Part shown: piece after piece, positions 52,201-59,985 of the stretch
Layout: each line of letters opens with the position of its first letter
Numbering within the stretch: position 1 is the first letter of the stretch
Assembly: GCF_004365635.1 (NCBI RefSeq)
Contig: NZ_SOBH01000002.1
Span: 744,001-808,000, forward strand
Origin: Litoreibacter halocynthiae
Lineage (GTDB): Bacteria > Pseudomonadota > Alphaproteobacteria > Rhodobacterales > Rhodobacteraceae
Direction of reading: 5' to 3'
Length of the DNA stretch: 64,000 nt
Position numbers and translations under genes: made by a program
The notes under the pieces: generated by a model
Told to the model about the DNA's origin: nothing
The model's input: the letters and a program-made list of their open reading frames with translations, nothing else
The model's database searches: none

Positions 52201-53648
52201 TGGCTCAAGTTGTTCACCCGCTTCTTCTTTGTGGAGGATCTGGCACTCGGCTTTGGCCACTGTCCCGCAAAAGCTATCCCAAACAATTTGCTCAGTTGAC
52301 CGGGGCACAAAGTCTCTTTCAATCTTCGGCAATACGCTTGGCTGGCGACGCGTTTGCAGCGCCAATGGTTGTGACCGGCACCGATTTCCGATTCATCGTC
52401 AAAGAACAGCTTGCAGATGTAGGTCATTCCCCGCAGGCCATTATTATTGAACCGGAGGGGCGAAATACTGCACCTGCGATCCTTGCAGGTGCACTGATGC
52501 TGGATGCCATAACACCGGGTGCGCTAATGCTTGTTGCGCCCTCGGATCACGTCATTCCAGATGCCAAGAGATTCAGCGACGTTGTGCAAGCTGCCGTTCC
52601 CGCCGCGATTGACGGGCAACTGGTGACGTTTGGAATTCGGCCCGACCGTCCAGAAACCGGGTATGGGTGGTTGGAGTTGACCTCCACACCATCTGGCGAC
52701 TTTGATCCCATTACTCAGCCACTCAAAGCTTTCGTCGAGAAGCCAGACTTAGCCACGGCGGAAGCGATGTTGCACGACGGTCAGCATCTCTGGAATGCTG
52801 GAATTTTCTTGTTTTCAACCACCTCGTTAATTGCGGCCTTCGAAGCATATGCACCGAAAATGCTCGCTGGAGTTCGCTCGGCTGTCTCCAATGCACAAAG
52901 TGACATTGGCTTCACTCGGCTTGCTGAGGAGCCTTGGGAAAAACTGGACAACGAATCTATCGACTATGCTGTAATGGAGAAAGCCGACAACCTTAGTGTG
53001 ATGCCTTATGGTGGCGCCTGGTCTGACCTGGGAGGATGGGACGCCGTTTGGCGCGAAACAGGACCGGATGAGCAAGGTGTTGTTACCAACGGCCCTGCAA
53101 TTGCGATTGAGTGTCAAAACTCGTTGCTACGCGCAGAGGACAGCAAACAGGTTCTGGTCGGAATTGGACTGGATGATATTATTGCTGTTGCGATGCCGGA
53201 TGCTGTTCTGATTGCCCACAAAGATCGCGCTCAGGACGTCAAAAATGCTGTCGCAGCGCTTAAAGCGGAAGATGCTCCACAGGCGGAAACCTTACCTCGT
53301 GACTACCGTCCATGGGGATGGTTCGAAAGCCTTGGAACTGGCAGTCGTTTTCAAGTTAAACGTATCGTCGTAAAGCCCGGCGCAGTGCTATCCTTACAAA
53401 GTCACAAGCACCGCGCTGAGCATTGGATCGTGGTTGAGGGTATTGCCAAAGTGACCATCGACGAACAGGTTCAACTCGTTGAGGAAAACCAATCCGTATA
53501 CATTCCGCTAGGTGCTATTCATCGGATGGAAAACCCGGGCGACGTACCCATGGTCTTGATCGAAGTTCAAACAGGTAGCTATCTGGGCGAAGATGATATC
53601 ATCCGCTATGAAGATATATATGCCCGTGGCCAAGGCGCGAAGGGCTGA
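52200..53648 (+). CDS. manC: Mannose-1-phosphate guanylyltransferase / mannose-6-phosphate isomerase
   Basis: 482-residue bifunctional ManC (CpsB/AlgA type). The N-terminal nucleotidyltransferase domain has LCGGSGTRLWPLSRKSYPKQF, the sugar-binding FVEKPDLATAEAML and the central WSDLGGWDAVW. The C-terminal type II PMI cupin (about 365-480) has RPWGWFESLG, VLSLQSHKHRAEHW with the metal His, and the late IHRMENPG. It makes GDP-mannose, the substrate of gmd, so the four genes form a complete route from mannose phosphate to a GDP-deoxysugar. It ends 31 bases before the Crp/Fnr gene. Confidence 0.95.
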   Translation: MAQVVHPLLLCGGSGTRLWPLSRKSYPKQFAQLTGAQSLFQSSAIRLAGDAFAAPMVVTGTDFRFIVKEQLADVGHSPQAIIIEPEGRNTAPAILAGALMLDAITPGALMLVAPSDHVIPDAKRFSDVVQAAVPAAIDGQLVTFGIRPDRPETGYGWLELTSTPSGDFDPITQPLKAFVEKPDLATAEAMLHDGQHLWNAGIFLFSTTSLIAAFEAYAPKMLAGVRSAVSNAQSDIGFTRLAEEPWEKLDNESIDYAVMEKADNLSVMPYGGAWSDLGGWDAVWRETGPDEQGVVTNGPAIAIECQNSLLRAEDSKQVLVGIGLDDIIAVAMPDAVLIAHKDRAQDVKNAVAALKAEDAPQAETLPRDYRPWGWFESLGTGSRFQVKRIVVKPGAVLSLQSHKHRAEHWIVVEGIAKVTIDEQVQLVEENQSVYIPLGAIHRMENPGDVPMVLIEVQTGSYLGEDDIIRYEDIYARGQGAKG

Positions 53649-53679
53649 GTATCACACTGAAAAATAATGAGGAAATGCG

Positions 53680-54357
53680 ATGAACCCGGAGGAGATTGAT
53701 ACTGAATGGGTCGAGCGCTTCCCGGGTCTTTCAAGGCTTGAACCAGCGACCAAGAAGCTGCTTCTGCAACGTAGCACCGTCGTCAGCATGCCTGAATCGA
53801 CCGTGATTTTCGGCCCCGGGAAATCCCCCGAAAACATGCTATTCTTGCTGAGTGGCACAGTAAGAGTGCAGCAGGTATCCGAGACCGGTCACGAAATCGT
53901 CCTTTACCGCATTAATGCAGGTGAAAGCTGCGTTTTAACGACGGCATGTTTGCTCGCATATGACGACTATTCGGCGGAAGGCATCGCGGAGTCTGCGGTC
54001 AAGGCAGCCGCTGTTCCGCGTCAGGTTTTTGATGATCTGGTTGCTCAATCACCATCATTTCGCAACTTCGTCTTTGCAGCCTTTTCCAAACGCATAACCG
54101 ACCTGTTCTTGATGATTGATGAAGTCGCGTTTCAACGCATGGACGTCCGGCTCGCTCACAAACTGATTGAGCTGTCGAAAGGTGGAGATCAAATATCGAC
54201 AACGCACCAAAAGCTATCGGTTGAACTGGGTACTGCGCGCGAGGTCATCTCGCGACAGTTGCAAGAGTTCCAGCGTCGAGCATGGGTAGAACAATCTCGC
54301 GGGACGGTAAGAATTCTGGACCGGGCGCAACTTGAAAAACTTGCAGCAAGAGACTGA
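53680..54357 (+). CDS. Crp/Fnr-family transcriptional regulator, non-Fe-S
   Basis: 225-residue Crp/Fnr regulator. The N-terminal beta-roll includes STVIFGPGKSPENMLFLLSG. There is no N-terminal Cys cluster, so it is not an FNR-type oxygen sensor, but a Cys84/Cys90 pair lies in GESCVLTTACLLAY. The HTH recognition helix GTAREVISRQLQEF keeps Arg-Glu and Ser-Arg, a mixture of CRP-like and FNR-like contacts. It has a GAGGAA ribosome site and lies 31 bases after manC. Its place just before the sulfur genes and a dyad operator candidate suggests it controls them; the ligand is unknown. Confidence 0.87.
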   Translation: MNPEEIDTEWVERFPGLSRLEPATKKLLLQRSTVVSMPESTVIFGPGKSPENMLFLLSGTVRVQQVSETGHEIVLYRINAGESCVLTTACLLAYDDYSAEGIAESAVKAAAVPRQVFDDLVAQSPSFRNFVFAAFSKRITDLFLMIDEVAFQRMDVRLAHKLIELSKGGDQISTTHQKLSVELGTAREVISRQLQEFQRRAWVEQSRGTVRILDRAQLEKLAARD

Positions 54358-54372
54358 ACTATTCGCGGCTAT

Positions 54373-54385
54373 GTGACATTGTCAC
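54373..54385. promoter_or_regulatory. Dyad operator candidate for the sulfur gene cluster
   Basis: GTGAC-ATT-GTCAC is a perfect 5-3-5 inverted repeat in the 85-base gap after the Crp/Fnr gene; a further GTCAC half occurs at 54396-54400. The centre is 64 bases before the DUF2892 start, so a class II activator site would give a leader of about 22 bases. Likely reader: the adjacent Crp/Fnr protein (inference). Confidence 0.6.
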
Positions 54386-54442
54386 TGTTCGCACGGTCAC
54401 AAGCCGTTAACACGTTCATAGATAAAAACAGGAGTCTGACCA

Positions 54443-54655
54443 ATGACTACAAATGTTGGCAACATTGATCGCGTGTTTCGCTTCGTTTTGGGCGTTGTGT
54501 TACTGGCAGCACCATTCGTCAGCGGCATGGCCCTCTTCAATTCCACAATCGTCACCACCATCGCAGTGATTGCTGGTGTCGTAATGCTAGTCACGTCGTT
54601 AGCCCGCACGTGCCCGCTCTATTCGATTTTCGGCATCAAGACCTGCAAGGCCTAA
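54443..54655 (+). CDS. DUF2892 (YgaP-TM-like) small membrane protein
   Basis: 70 residues with two TM helices and the DUF2892 pattern: NVGNIDRVFRFVLGVVLLA at the start, then IVTTIAVIAGVVMLVTSLARTCPLYSIFGI with the conserved TCPLY-x3-G. In YgaP the domain is fused to rhodanese; stand-alone versions occur in sulfur-handling operons. AGGAG stands 10 bases before the ATG. It is the first gene of the sulfur operon and is followed 2 bases later by the PmpA-like gene. The conserved Cys may take part in sulfane sulfur transfer, which is inference. Confidence 0.88.
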   Translation: MTTNVGNIDRVFRFVLGVVLLAAPFVSGMALFNSTIVTTIAVIAGVVMLVTSLARTCPLYSIFGIKTCKA

Positions 54656-54657
54656 CT

Positions 54658-55089
54658 GTGGATACAGTATTTACCCCTTGGCAATCCCTTGGCGGCGGCA
54701 TCTTAATTGGTGCCGCTTCCATTTTTCTCATGGCCACTCTCGGCCGCATCATGGGAGCCACTGGAATTCTGGCTGGTTTGCTCTCACCTTCAAGCAGCGC
54801 CGACTTCGGTTGGCGGGCCGCGATACTCCTCGGAATGGTTTCCGGACCCGTCGTGGTTATGCTGACATCGGGACAAATGCCGGAGATTCAGGTTCCCGTT
54901 TCAACTACCATGTTGGCAATCGGAGGCTTCATCGTCGGCATCGGAGTGACCTTTGGATCCGGATGTACATCCGGCCATGGAGTCTGCGGAATGGCACGAC
55001 TGTCGCCTCGCTCTATTGCAGCTACCGTCACATTCATGGTGATGACCGGTATCACTGTTTACATTGTACGCCATGTGTTGGGAGCCTGA
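54658..55089 (+). CDS. pmpA: YeeE/YedE sulfur transporter, PmpA-like half
   Basis: 143-residue membrane protein with four TM helices, one half of the YeeE/YedE fold. It bears the family Cys motif GSGCTSGHGVCGMARLSPRS. In pmpAB-type operons this half pairs with a second half-size protein to form a transporter for thiosulfate or another reduced sulfur compound. I take the GTG at 54658, just after the DUF2892 stop; the frame from 54610 starts within that gene. The substrate is inferred from the gene neighbourhood. Confidence 0.87.
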   Translation: MDTVFTPWQSLGGGILIGAASIFLMATLGRIMGATGILAGLLSPSSSADFGWRAAILLGMVSGPVVVMLTSGQMPEIQVPVSTTMLAIGGFIVGIGVTFGSGCTSGHGVCGMARLSPRSIAATVTFMVMTGITVYIVRHVLGA

Positions 55090-55092
55090 GAA

Positions 55093-55527
55093 ATGCGCCT
55101 GATTGCAAGTTACATCAGCGGTCTGATCTTCGGTATCGGCATCTCGATATCCGGCATGGCAAACCCTGCCAAAGTCCTCAATTTTTTCGACATCGCGGGC
55201 ACTTGGGACCCTAGCCTGATATTTGTGATGGGTGGAGCGTTGATCGTCACCTTCATCGGATATCGGTTTGTCCTACGCCGTCCGGCTCCGACATTTGAGG
55301 CTTCTTTCAAGCTCCCTACAAGAAGTGATCTTGATCTACCGCTAATCGGTGGCTCGGCGCTGTTCGGGATTGGCTGGGGGATCGCTGGTTTCTGCCCGGG
55401 CGGCGCGCTGCCTGCACTTGGGACAGGTCGCTCAGAAGTTATCATTTTCACCGTAGCGCTACTCGCTGGCATCTTCGCCGCGAAGGCCTTGCAGCGGCTT
55501 TCTGCTTCGCGTGCAAAAGCAGCTTAA
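55093..55527 (+). CDS. pmpB: YeeE/YedE sulfur transporter, PmpB-like half (DUF6691 type)
   Basis: 144-residue membrane protein with four TM helices and the second-half motif GFCPGGALPALGTG carrying a conserved Cys. The first helix ISGLIFGIGISISGMANPAK is a PmpB signature. It follows the PmpA-like gene by 3 bases, and the pair should assemble as one transporter. In full-length YeeE proteins, such as the gene at 61857 in this window, both halves lie in one chain. Confidence 0.88.
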   Translation: MRLIASYISGLIFGIGISISGMANPAKVLNFFDIAGTWDPSLIFVMGGALIVTFIGYRFVLRRPAPTFEASFKLPTRSDLDLPLIGGSALFGIGWGIAGFCPGGALPALGTGRSEVIIFTVALLAGIFAAKALQRLSASRAKAA

Positions 55528-55550
55528 GCGCTAAATTAAGGAGATACCTC

Positions 55551-56432
55551 ATGACTTATCCTGTGAATATGAGCGTCACGCCGGTCGTGTCGGCTCATTT
55601 CGACGAGGCCACGAACACCATCAGCTATATCGTTCGGGATCCTTCCAGCACACATTGTGCGATTATCGACAGCGTGATGGATATCGACTACGCCGCCGGT
55701 CGAATTACATATGACCATGCCGATAAGCTGATTGAAGAAATCACTTCGCAAGGTCTTACCTTGGACTGGATCATCGAGACTCATGTCCATGCAGACCACC
55801 TGAGTGCCGCGCCCTACATTCAAAGCAAACTTGGCGGCAAGATTGGTGTCGGCGAAAAGATCATGATTGTACAGGAAACCTTCGGGAAGGTTTTCAACGA
55901 AGGCACTGAATTCCAACGCGACGGTTCTCAATTCGATGCGCTGTTCAAAGATGGTGACACCTACATGGTGGGCAACATGCAAGGCTTTGCAATGTTCACC
56001 CCCGGCCATACGCCAGCTTGTATGGTGCATGTGATGGGGGATGCTGCTTTCGCAGGTGACACGTTGTTCATGCCTGACGGTGGCTCTGCACGTGCGGATT
56101 TCCCCGGCGGTGATGCTGGCGAGCTTTATGACAGCATCCAGAAGGTCCTGTCTTTGCCCGATGAAATGCGCCTGTTCATGTGTCACGACTATGGGCCGAA
56201 TGGTCGTGCCATCGAATGGGAAACCACGGTGGCTGAGCAAAAAGCCGACAATATCCATGTTGGGGGCGGCAAATCGCGAGAAGAGTTCATCAAGTTCCGT
56301 ACAGAACGCGATGCGCAGCTCGACATGCCAAAGCTGATAATCCCCTCCCTGCAGGTGAATATGCGCGCCGGTGAAGTGCCAACCGACAAGGACGGCAATC
56401 CAATGCTTAAAGTCCCTGTAAACAAGCTTTGA
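55551..56432 (+). CDS. MBL-fold persulfide dioxygenase-like protein (Blh-type)
   Basis: 293-residue metallo-beta-lactamase fold protein. The metal motif ETHVHADHLSAA is intact, with further ligands in FTPGHTPACMVH and the Asp of AFAGDTLFMPDGGSARAD, and the late His in LFMCHDYGPNGR. This pattern is that of the ETHE1/Blh group, mononuclear iron enzymes that oxidise glutathione persulfide to sulfite. AAGGAG precedes the ATG. It is directly upstream of the DUF442-SQR fusion, which would make its persulfide substrate. The reaction is inferred from family and context. Confidence 0.87.
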   Translation: MTYPVNMSVTPVVSAHFDEATNTISYIVRDPSSTHCAIIDSVMDIDYAAGRITYDHADKLIEEITSQGLTLDWIIETHVHADHLSAAPYIQSKLGGKIGVGEKIMIVQETFGKVFNEGTEFQRDGSQFDALFKDGDTYMVGNMQGFAMFTPGHTPACMVHVMGDAAFAGDTLFMPDGGSARADFPGGDAGELYDSIQKVLSLPDEMRLFMCHDYGPNGRAIEWETTVAEQKADNIHVGGGKSREEFIKFRTERDAQLDMPKLIIPSLQVNMRAGEVPTDKDGNPMLKVPVNKL

Positions 56433-56459
56433 GCAACAACAAATAGAACGGGCTTCCCT

Positions 56460-58133
56460 ATGGATATCAAGGCACTGACGGCAGGCGTATCGGTCAGCCC
56501 GCAAATCACACCAGAAGAGATTCAATCGATAAAGGACTACGGGTTCCGCTCGATCATCTGCAATCGTCCCGATGGTGAGGGATCTGACCAACCCTCCTTT
56601 GAAGAAGTTTCCGCAGCGGCTGGCAAGTTGGGCTTGGAAGCCCGCTATATCCCAATCATATCCGGCAAAGTCAGCGATGACGATGCGCAGGCATTCGACA
56701 AGGCTCTAAGTGAACTGCCCGGACCAACGCTCGCGTATTGCCGCTCCGGTACACGCTCGACCACATTGTGGTCATTGGCCAAAGCGGATGCGCTTAGCGT
56801 TGCCGATATTCTGGCGGCAACAAAATCTGCAGGTTACGATATGGGCGGAGTTGTGCGCCGCATCGTCAATGGCGGGAAAACCCCGACTGACCGCGCAGAC
56901 GCCACCTATGATGTTGTGATCATAGGTGCTGGTGCCGCGGGTATCGCCGCCGCTTCCAGCCTTCGGTCTCGCAAGCCGGACCTGAACATCGCAATCATCG
57001 ACCCTGCCGACATCCACTATTACCAACCGGGCTGGACTATGGTTGGCGGCGGCATTTTTGATGCGCCGGACACTGCGAAAACAATGGGATCCTTGATCCC
57101 ACGTGGCGTTCATTGGATCAAAGCCGCCGTGGCCGCGTTTGAGCCGCAAGATAACGCCGTCATTCTAGATGGTTGTCGTGTGGTGAAATACGAACGCCTG
57201 ATCGTTTGCCCCGGGCTCAAACTTGATTGGAATCGTGTCGAAGGTCTGGTCGAGACTTTGGGGAAAAACGGCGTCACGTCCAACTACCGCTATGACCTCG
57301 CCCCTTATACTTGGGAACTTGTTCAGCAAATGAACGAAGGCCGCGCGATCTTTACGCAGCCCCCGATGCCGATCAAATGTGCAGGCGCACCGCAGAAGGC
57401 AATGTACCTGTCCGGCGACGCTTGGTTTCGCCGTGGTGTGCTGAAAGACCTCGACATCCAGTTCAACAATGCCGGTGGCGTGCTGTTCGGGGTAAAAGAC
57501 TATGTTCCGGCGTTGGAAAAATACGTGGAGAAGTACGACGCATCGCTCAACTTCTTCCACAATCTTGTAGCCGTAGATGGCGCGGCAAAAAAAGCGTGGT
57601 TCGATGTGTCAAAACCGGACACTCCTGTCGAGCGTATCGAAATGGAATTCGATATGATGCATGTATGCCCGCCTCAAGTTGCTCCTGACTTCATCCGCGT
57701 CTCCCCACTTGCTGATGACGCCGGTTGGGTCGACGTGGATCAGGCCACATTACGGCACAAAACATATGACAATGTCTGGTCGCTGGGCGACGTGATGAAC
57801 GCTCCGAATGCAAAAACCGCCGCTGCAGCGCGCATCCAAGCTCCAATCGTAGCTGAGAACCTTATTGCCGACATCGAAGGGCGAGCACCGGTCGCGCAAT
57901 ACAACGGCTATGGTTCCTGCCCGCTGACTGTGGAGCGCGGCAAGATCGTTCTAGCAGAATTCGGGTATGGCGGCACTATACTACCGAGTTTCCCGAAGGT
58001 TTTTATTGATGGCACCAAACCGTCGCGAGCTGCATGGTTCCTAAAGGAGAAGATGCTTCCTCCGATCTACTGGAAAGCTATGCTGCGTGGTCGGGAATGG
58101 ATGGCCAAGCCTGAAAAAGTCACTGCAAACTAG
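56460..58133 (+). CDS. Fusion of DUF442/TIGR01244 sulfurtransferase domain with sulfide:quinone oxidoreductase
   Basis: 557-residue fusion. Residues 1-135 are a DUF442 (phosphatase-like) domain whose active-site loop is the rhodanese-type CRSGTR (Cys94-Arg99). Residues 148-557 are an SQR-like flavoprotein with FAD motif VVIIGAGAAGIAAA, redox Cys307 in PIKCAGAPQK, HVCPPQVAPD with Cys403, and C-terminal YGSCPLTVERGKIVLAEFGY. It resembles the human SQOR branch. The GDC motif that carries the second redox Cys there reads GDVMN here (443-447). It should oxidise sulfide to a persulfide, reducing quinone, and pass sulfur within the chain; this is inference. Confidence 0.88.
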   Translation: MDIKALTAGVSVSPQITPEEIQSIKDYGFRSIICNRPDGEGSDQPSFEEVSAAAGKLGLEARYIPIISGKVSDDDAQAFDKALSELPGPTLAYCRSGTRSTTLWSLAKADALSVADILAATKSAGYDMGGVVRRIVNGGKTPTDRADATYDVVIIGAGAAGIAAASSLRSRKPDLNIAIIDPADIHYYQPGWTMVGGGIFDAPDTAKTMGSLIPRGVHWIKAAVAAFEPQDNAVILDGCRVVKYERLIVCPGLKLDWNRVEGLVETLGKNGVTSNYRYDLAPYTWELVQQMNEGRAIFTQPPMPIKCAGAPQKAMYLSGDAWFRRGVLKDLDIQFNNAGGVLFGVKDYVPALEKYVEKYDASLNFFHNLVAVDGAAKKAWFDVSKPDTPVERIEMEFDMMHVCPPQVAPDFIRVSPLADDAGWVDVDQATLRHKTYDNVWSLGDVMNAPNAKTAAAARIQAPIVAENLIADIEGRAPVAQYNGYGSCPLTVERGKIVLAEFGYGGTILPSFPKVFIDGTKPSRAAWFLKEKMLPPIYWKAMLRGREWMAKPEKVTAN

Positions 58134-58186
58134 ACAAGACGCCCCCACCACGCGACCGGTGGCGGCAATTACCCGACTGGCAGCCA

Positions 58187-59923
58187 ATGCAAAATCGATT
58201 TAGCAAATACATTCCCGCTTTAACTTGGGCGCGCGAATACGACCGCACGATCCTTTCAAACGATCTGCTTGCGGCGTTGATCGTCACCATAATGCTGATC
58301 CCTCAGTCCTTGGCCTATGCCTTGCTAGCAGGGTTACCACCCGAAGCAGGGCTCTACGCCTCCATCGCGCCGATCATTCTTTACGCGATCTTTGGGACTA
58401 GCCGCGCCTTGGCGGTGGGACCGGTGGCCGTTGTTTCACTCATGACCGCAGCCGCGCTCGGGAATATCGTTGAGCAGGGAACGGCGGGCTACGCCGCTGC
58501 CGCTCTGTTACTTGCGGGCCTGTCAGGGCTTATCTTGCTTGGCATGGGGCTGTTCCGCCTTGGGTTCATCGCGAACTTCCTGTCACATCCGGTCATCGCC
58601 GGATTCATCACCGCATCCGGCATCATTATCGCCGCCAGCCAGCTGAAACACATTCTTGGTATTAACGCCGAAGGTCACAACCTGCTTGATTTGGTTATGT
58701 CCTTGATCAAGCATCTGCCGGAAACAAACTGGGTCACATTACTCATCGGTGCATTGGCGACAGGTTTCTTGTTTTGGGTTCGAAAAGGTCTCAAGCCGAC
58801 GCTAAGACGCGCCGGGGTAAGCCTGGCCCTCGCTGATGCCGCAACCAAGGCTGGCCCAGTGCTTGTCGTGGTGTTAACGACATTAGCAGTTTGGGTCTTC
58901 GGTCTTGATAACCAGGGCGTAAAAATAGTGGGAGAGGTTCCTCAAAGCCTTCCTCCACTTACCCTTCCTTCCTTCTCACCAGAGCTTTTCCGGCAATTGT
59001 TGTTGCCAGCATTTCTGATCTCCATCATCGGATTTGTTGAATCCATTTCTGTTGCCCAGACGCTTGCCGCGAAAAAGCGTCAACGCATCGATCCCGATCA
59101 GGAATTGATCGGTCTTGGTGCCGCGAACGTGGCCGCATCACTAACTGGCGGCTTTCCAGTAACCGGTGGCTTTTCACGATCCGTCGTGAACTTCGACGCA
59201 GGTGCGGAAACCCCTGCGGCCGGAGCCTTCACGGCTGTCGGTCTAGCGATTGCCGCAGTTGCACTGACTCCGCTGATTTTCTTCCTTCCCAAAGCAACGC
59301 TCGCTGCAACGATCATCGTAGCGGTGTTGAGTTTGGTTGACTTCAGCATCCTCAAGAGAAGTTGGGCCTATTCAAAGGCTGATTTCGCCGCAGTGTTTAT
59401 CACTATCTTGCTCACTTTAACGCTTGGTGTTGAAGCTGGCGTATCTGCAGGCGTCGGCCTGTCTATACTGCTTCATCTTTACAAGTCTTCGCGCCCCCAT
59501 ATTGCCGAGGTCGGCCTTGTTCGCGGGACCGAGCATTTCCGCAATGTGTTAAGGCACAGTGTCAAAACCCATCCCAATGTGGTTACGTTACGCGTTGACG
59601 AAAGCCTGTATTTCGCAAACGCGCGCTTTCTGGAAGACAGTATTCAAAACCGGGTCGCGGGTGATCCGGACATTCGGCATGTGATCCTGCAATGCTCGGC
59701 GATCAATGAAATCGACTTCAGCGCGCTGGAGTCCTTGGAGGCGATCAACAAGCGTCTCGATGAAATGGACGTAAAGCTGCACCTCTCCGAAGTGAAGGGT
59801 CCTGTTATGGACCGGCTTGAGAAATCCCACTTCCTCGACGAATTGACTGGGCAAGTTTTCCTCACCCAATACGAAGCTGCACGCGTAGCTGAAGAAGGCT
59901 GTGGAACCGCTCGCAGCGGTTAA
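58187..59923 (+). CDS. SulP-family anion transporter with STAS domain
   Basis: 578-residue SulP/SLC26 protein. About twelve TM helices occupy residues 25-430, with family stretches LIPQSLAYALLAGLPPEAGL and GGFPVTGGFSRSVVNFDAGA. The STAS domain is about 450-565 (VVTLRVDESLYFANARFLED and CSAINEIDFSALESLEAIN). SulP proteins carry sulfate, bicarbonate or other anions. In this operon export of sulfite or sulfate, or uptake of sulfate, is plausible. The start at 58187 has only weak ribosome-binding sequence. The gene follows the SQR fusion by 53 bases. Confidence 0.9.
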   Translation: MQNRFSKYIPALTWAREYDRTILSNDLLAALIVTIMLIPQSLAYALLAGLPPEAGLYASIAPIILYAIFGTSRALAVGPVAVVSLMTAAALGNIVEQGTAGYAAAALLLAGLSGLILLGMGLFRLGFIANFLSHPVIAGFITASGIIIAASQLKHILGINAEGHNLLDLVMSLIKHLPETNWVTLLIGALATGFLFWVRKGLKPTLRRAGVSLALADAATKAGPVLVVVLTTLAVWVFGLDNQGVKIVGEVPQSLPPLTLPSFSPELFRQLLLPAFLISIIGFVESISVAQTLAAKKRQRIDPDQELIGLGAANVAASLTGGFPVTGGFSRSVVNFDAGAETPAAGAFTAVGLAIAAVALTPLIFFLPKATLAATIIVAVLSLVDFSILKRSWAYSKADFAAVFITILLTLTLGVEAGVSAGVGLSILLHLYKSSRPHIAEVGLVRGTEHFRNVLRHSVKTHPNVVTLRVDESLYFANARFLEDSIQNRVAGDPDIRHVILQCSAINEIDFSALESLEAINKRLDEMDVKLHLSEVKGPVMDRLEKSHFLDELTGQVFLTQYEAARVAEEGCGTARSG

Positions 59924-59985
59924 GCCTTGCAATACCCCCTCGAGCGCGCTCATATTCAGTAAACGGAATGGATGTGGAGCGCCCG

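Noticed and set aside
55536-56591. 351-codon minus-strand frame opposite the MBL persulfide dioxygenase-like gene
   Set aside because: The plus-strand gene has intact metal motifs and a ribosome site. The antisense frame has no conserved motif.
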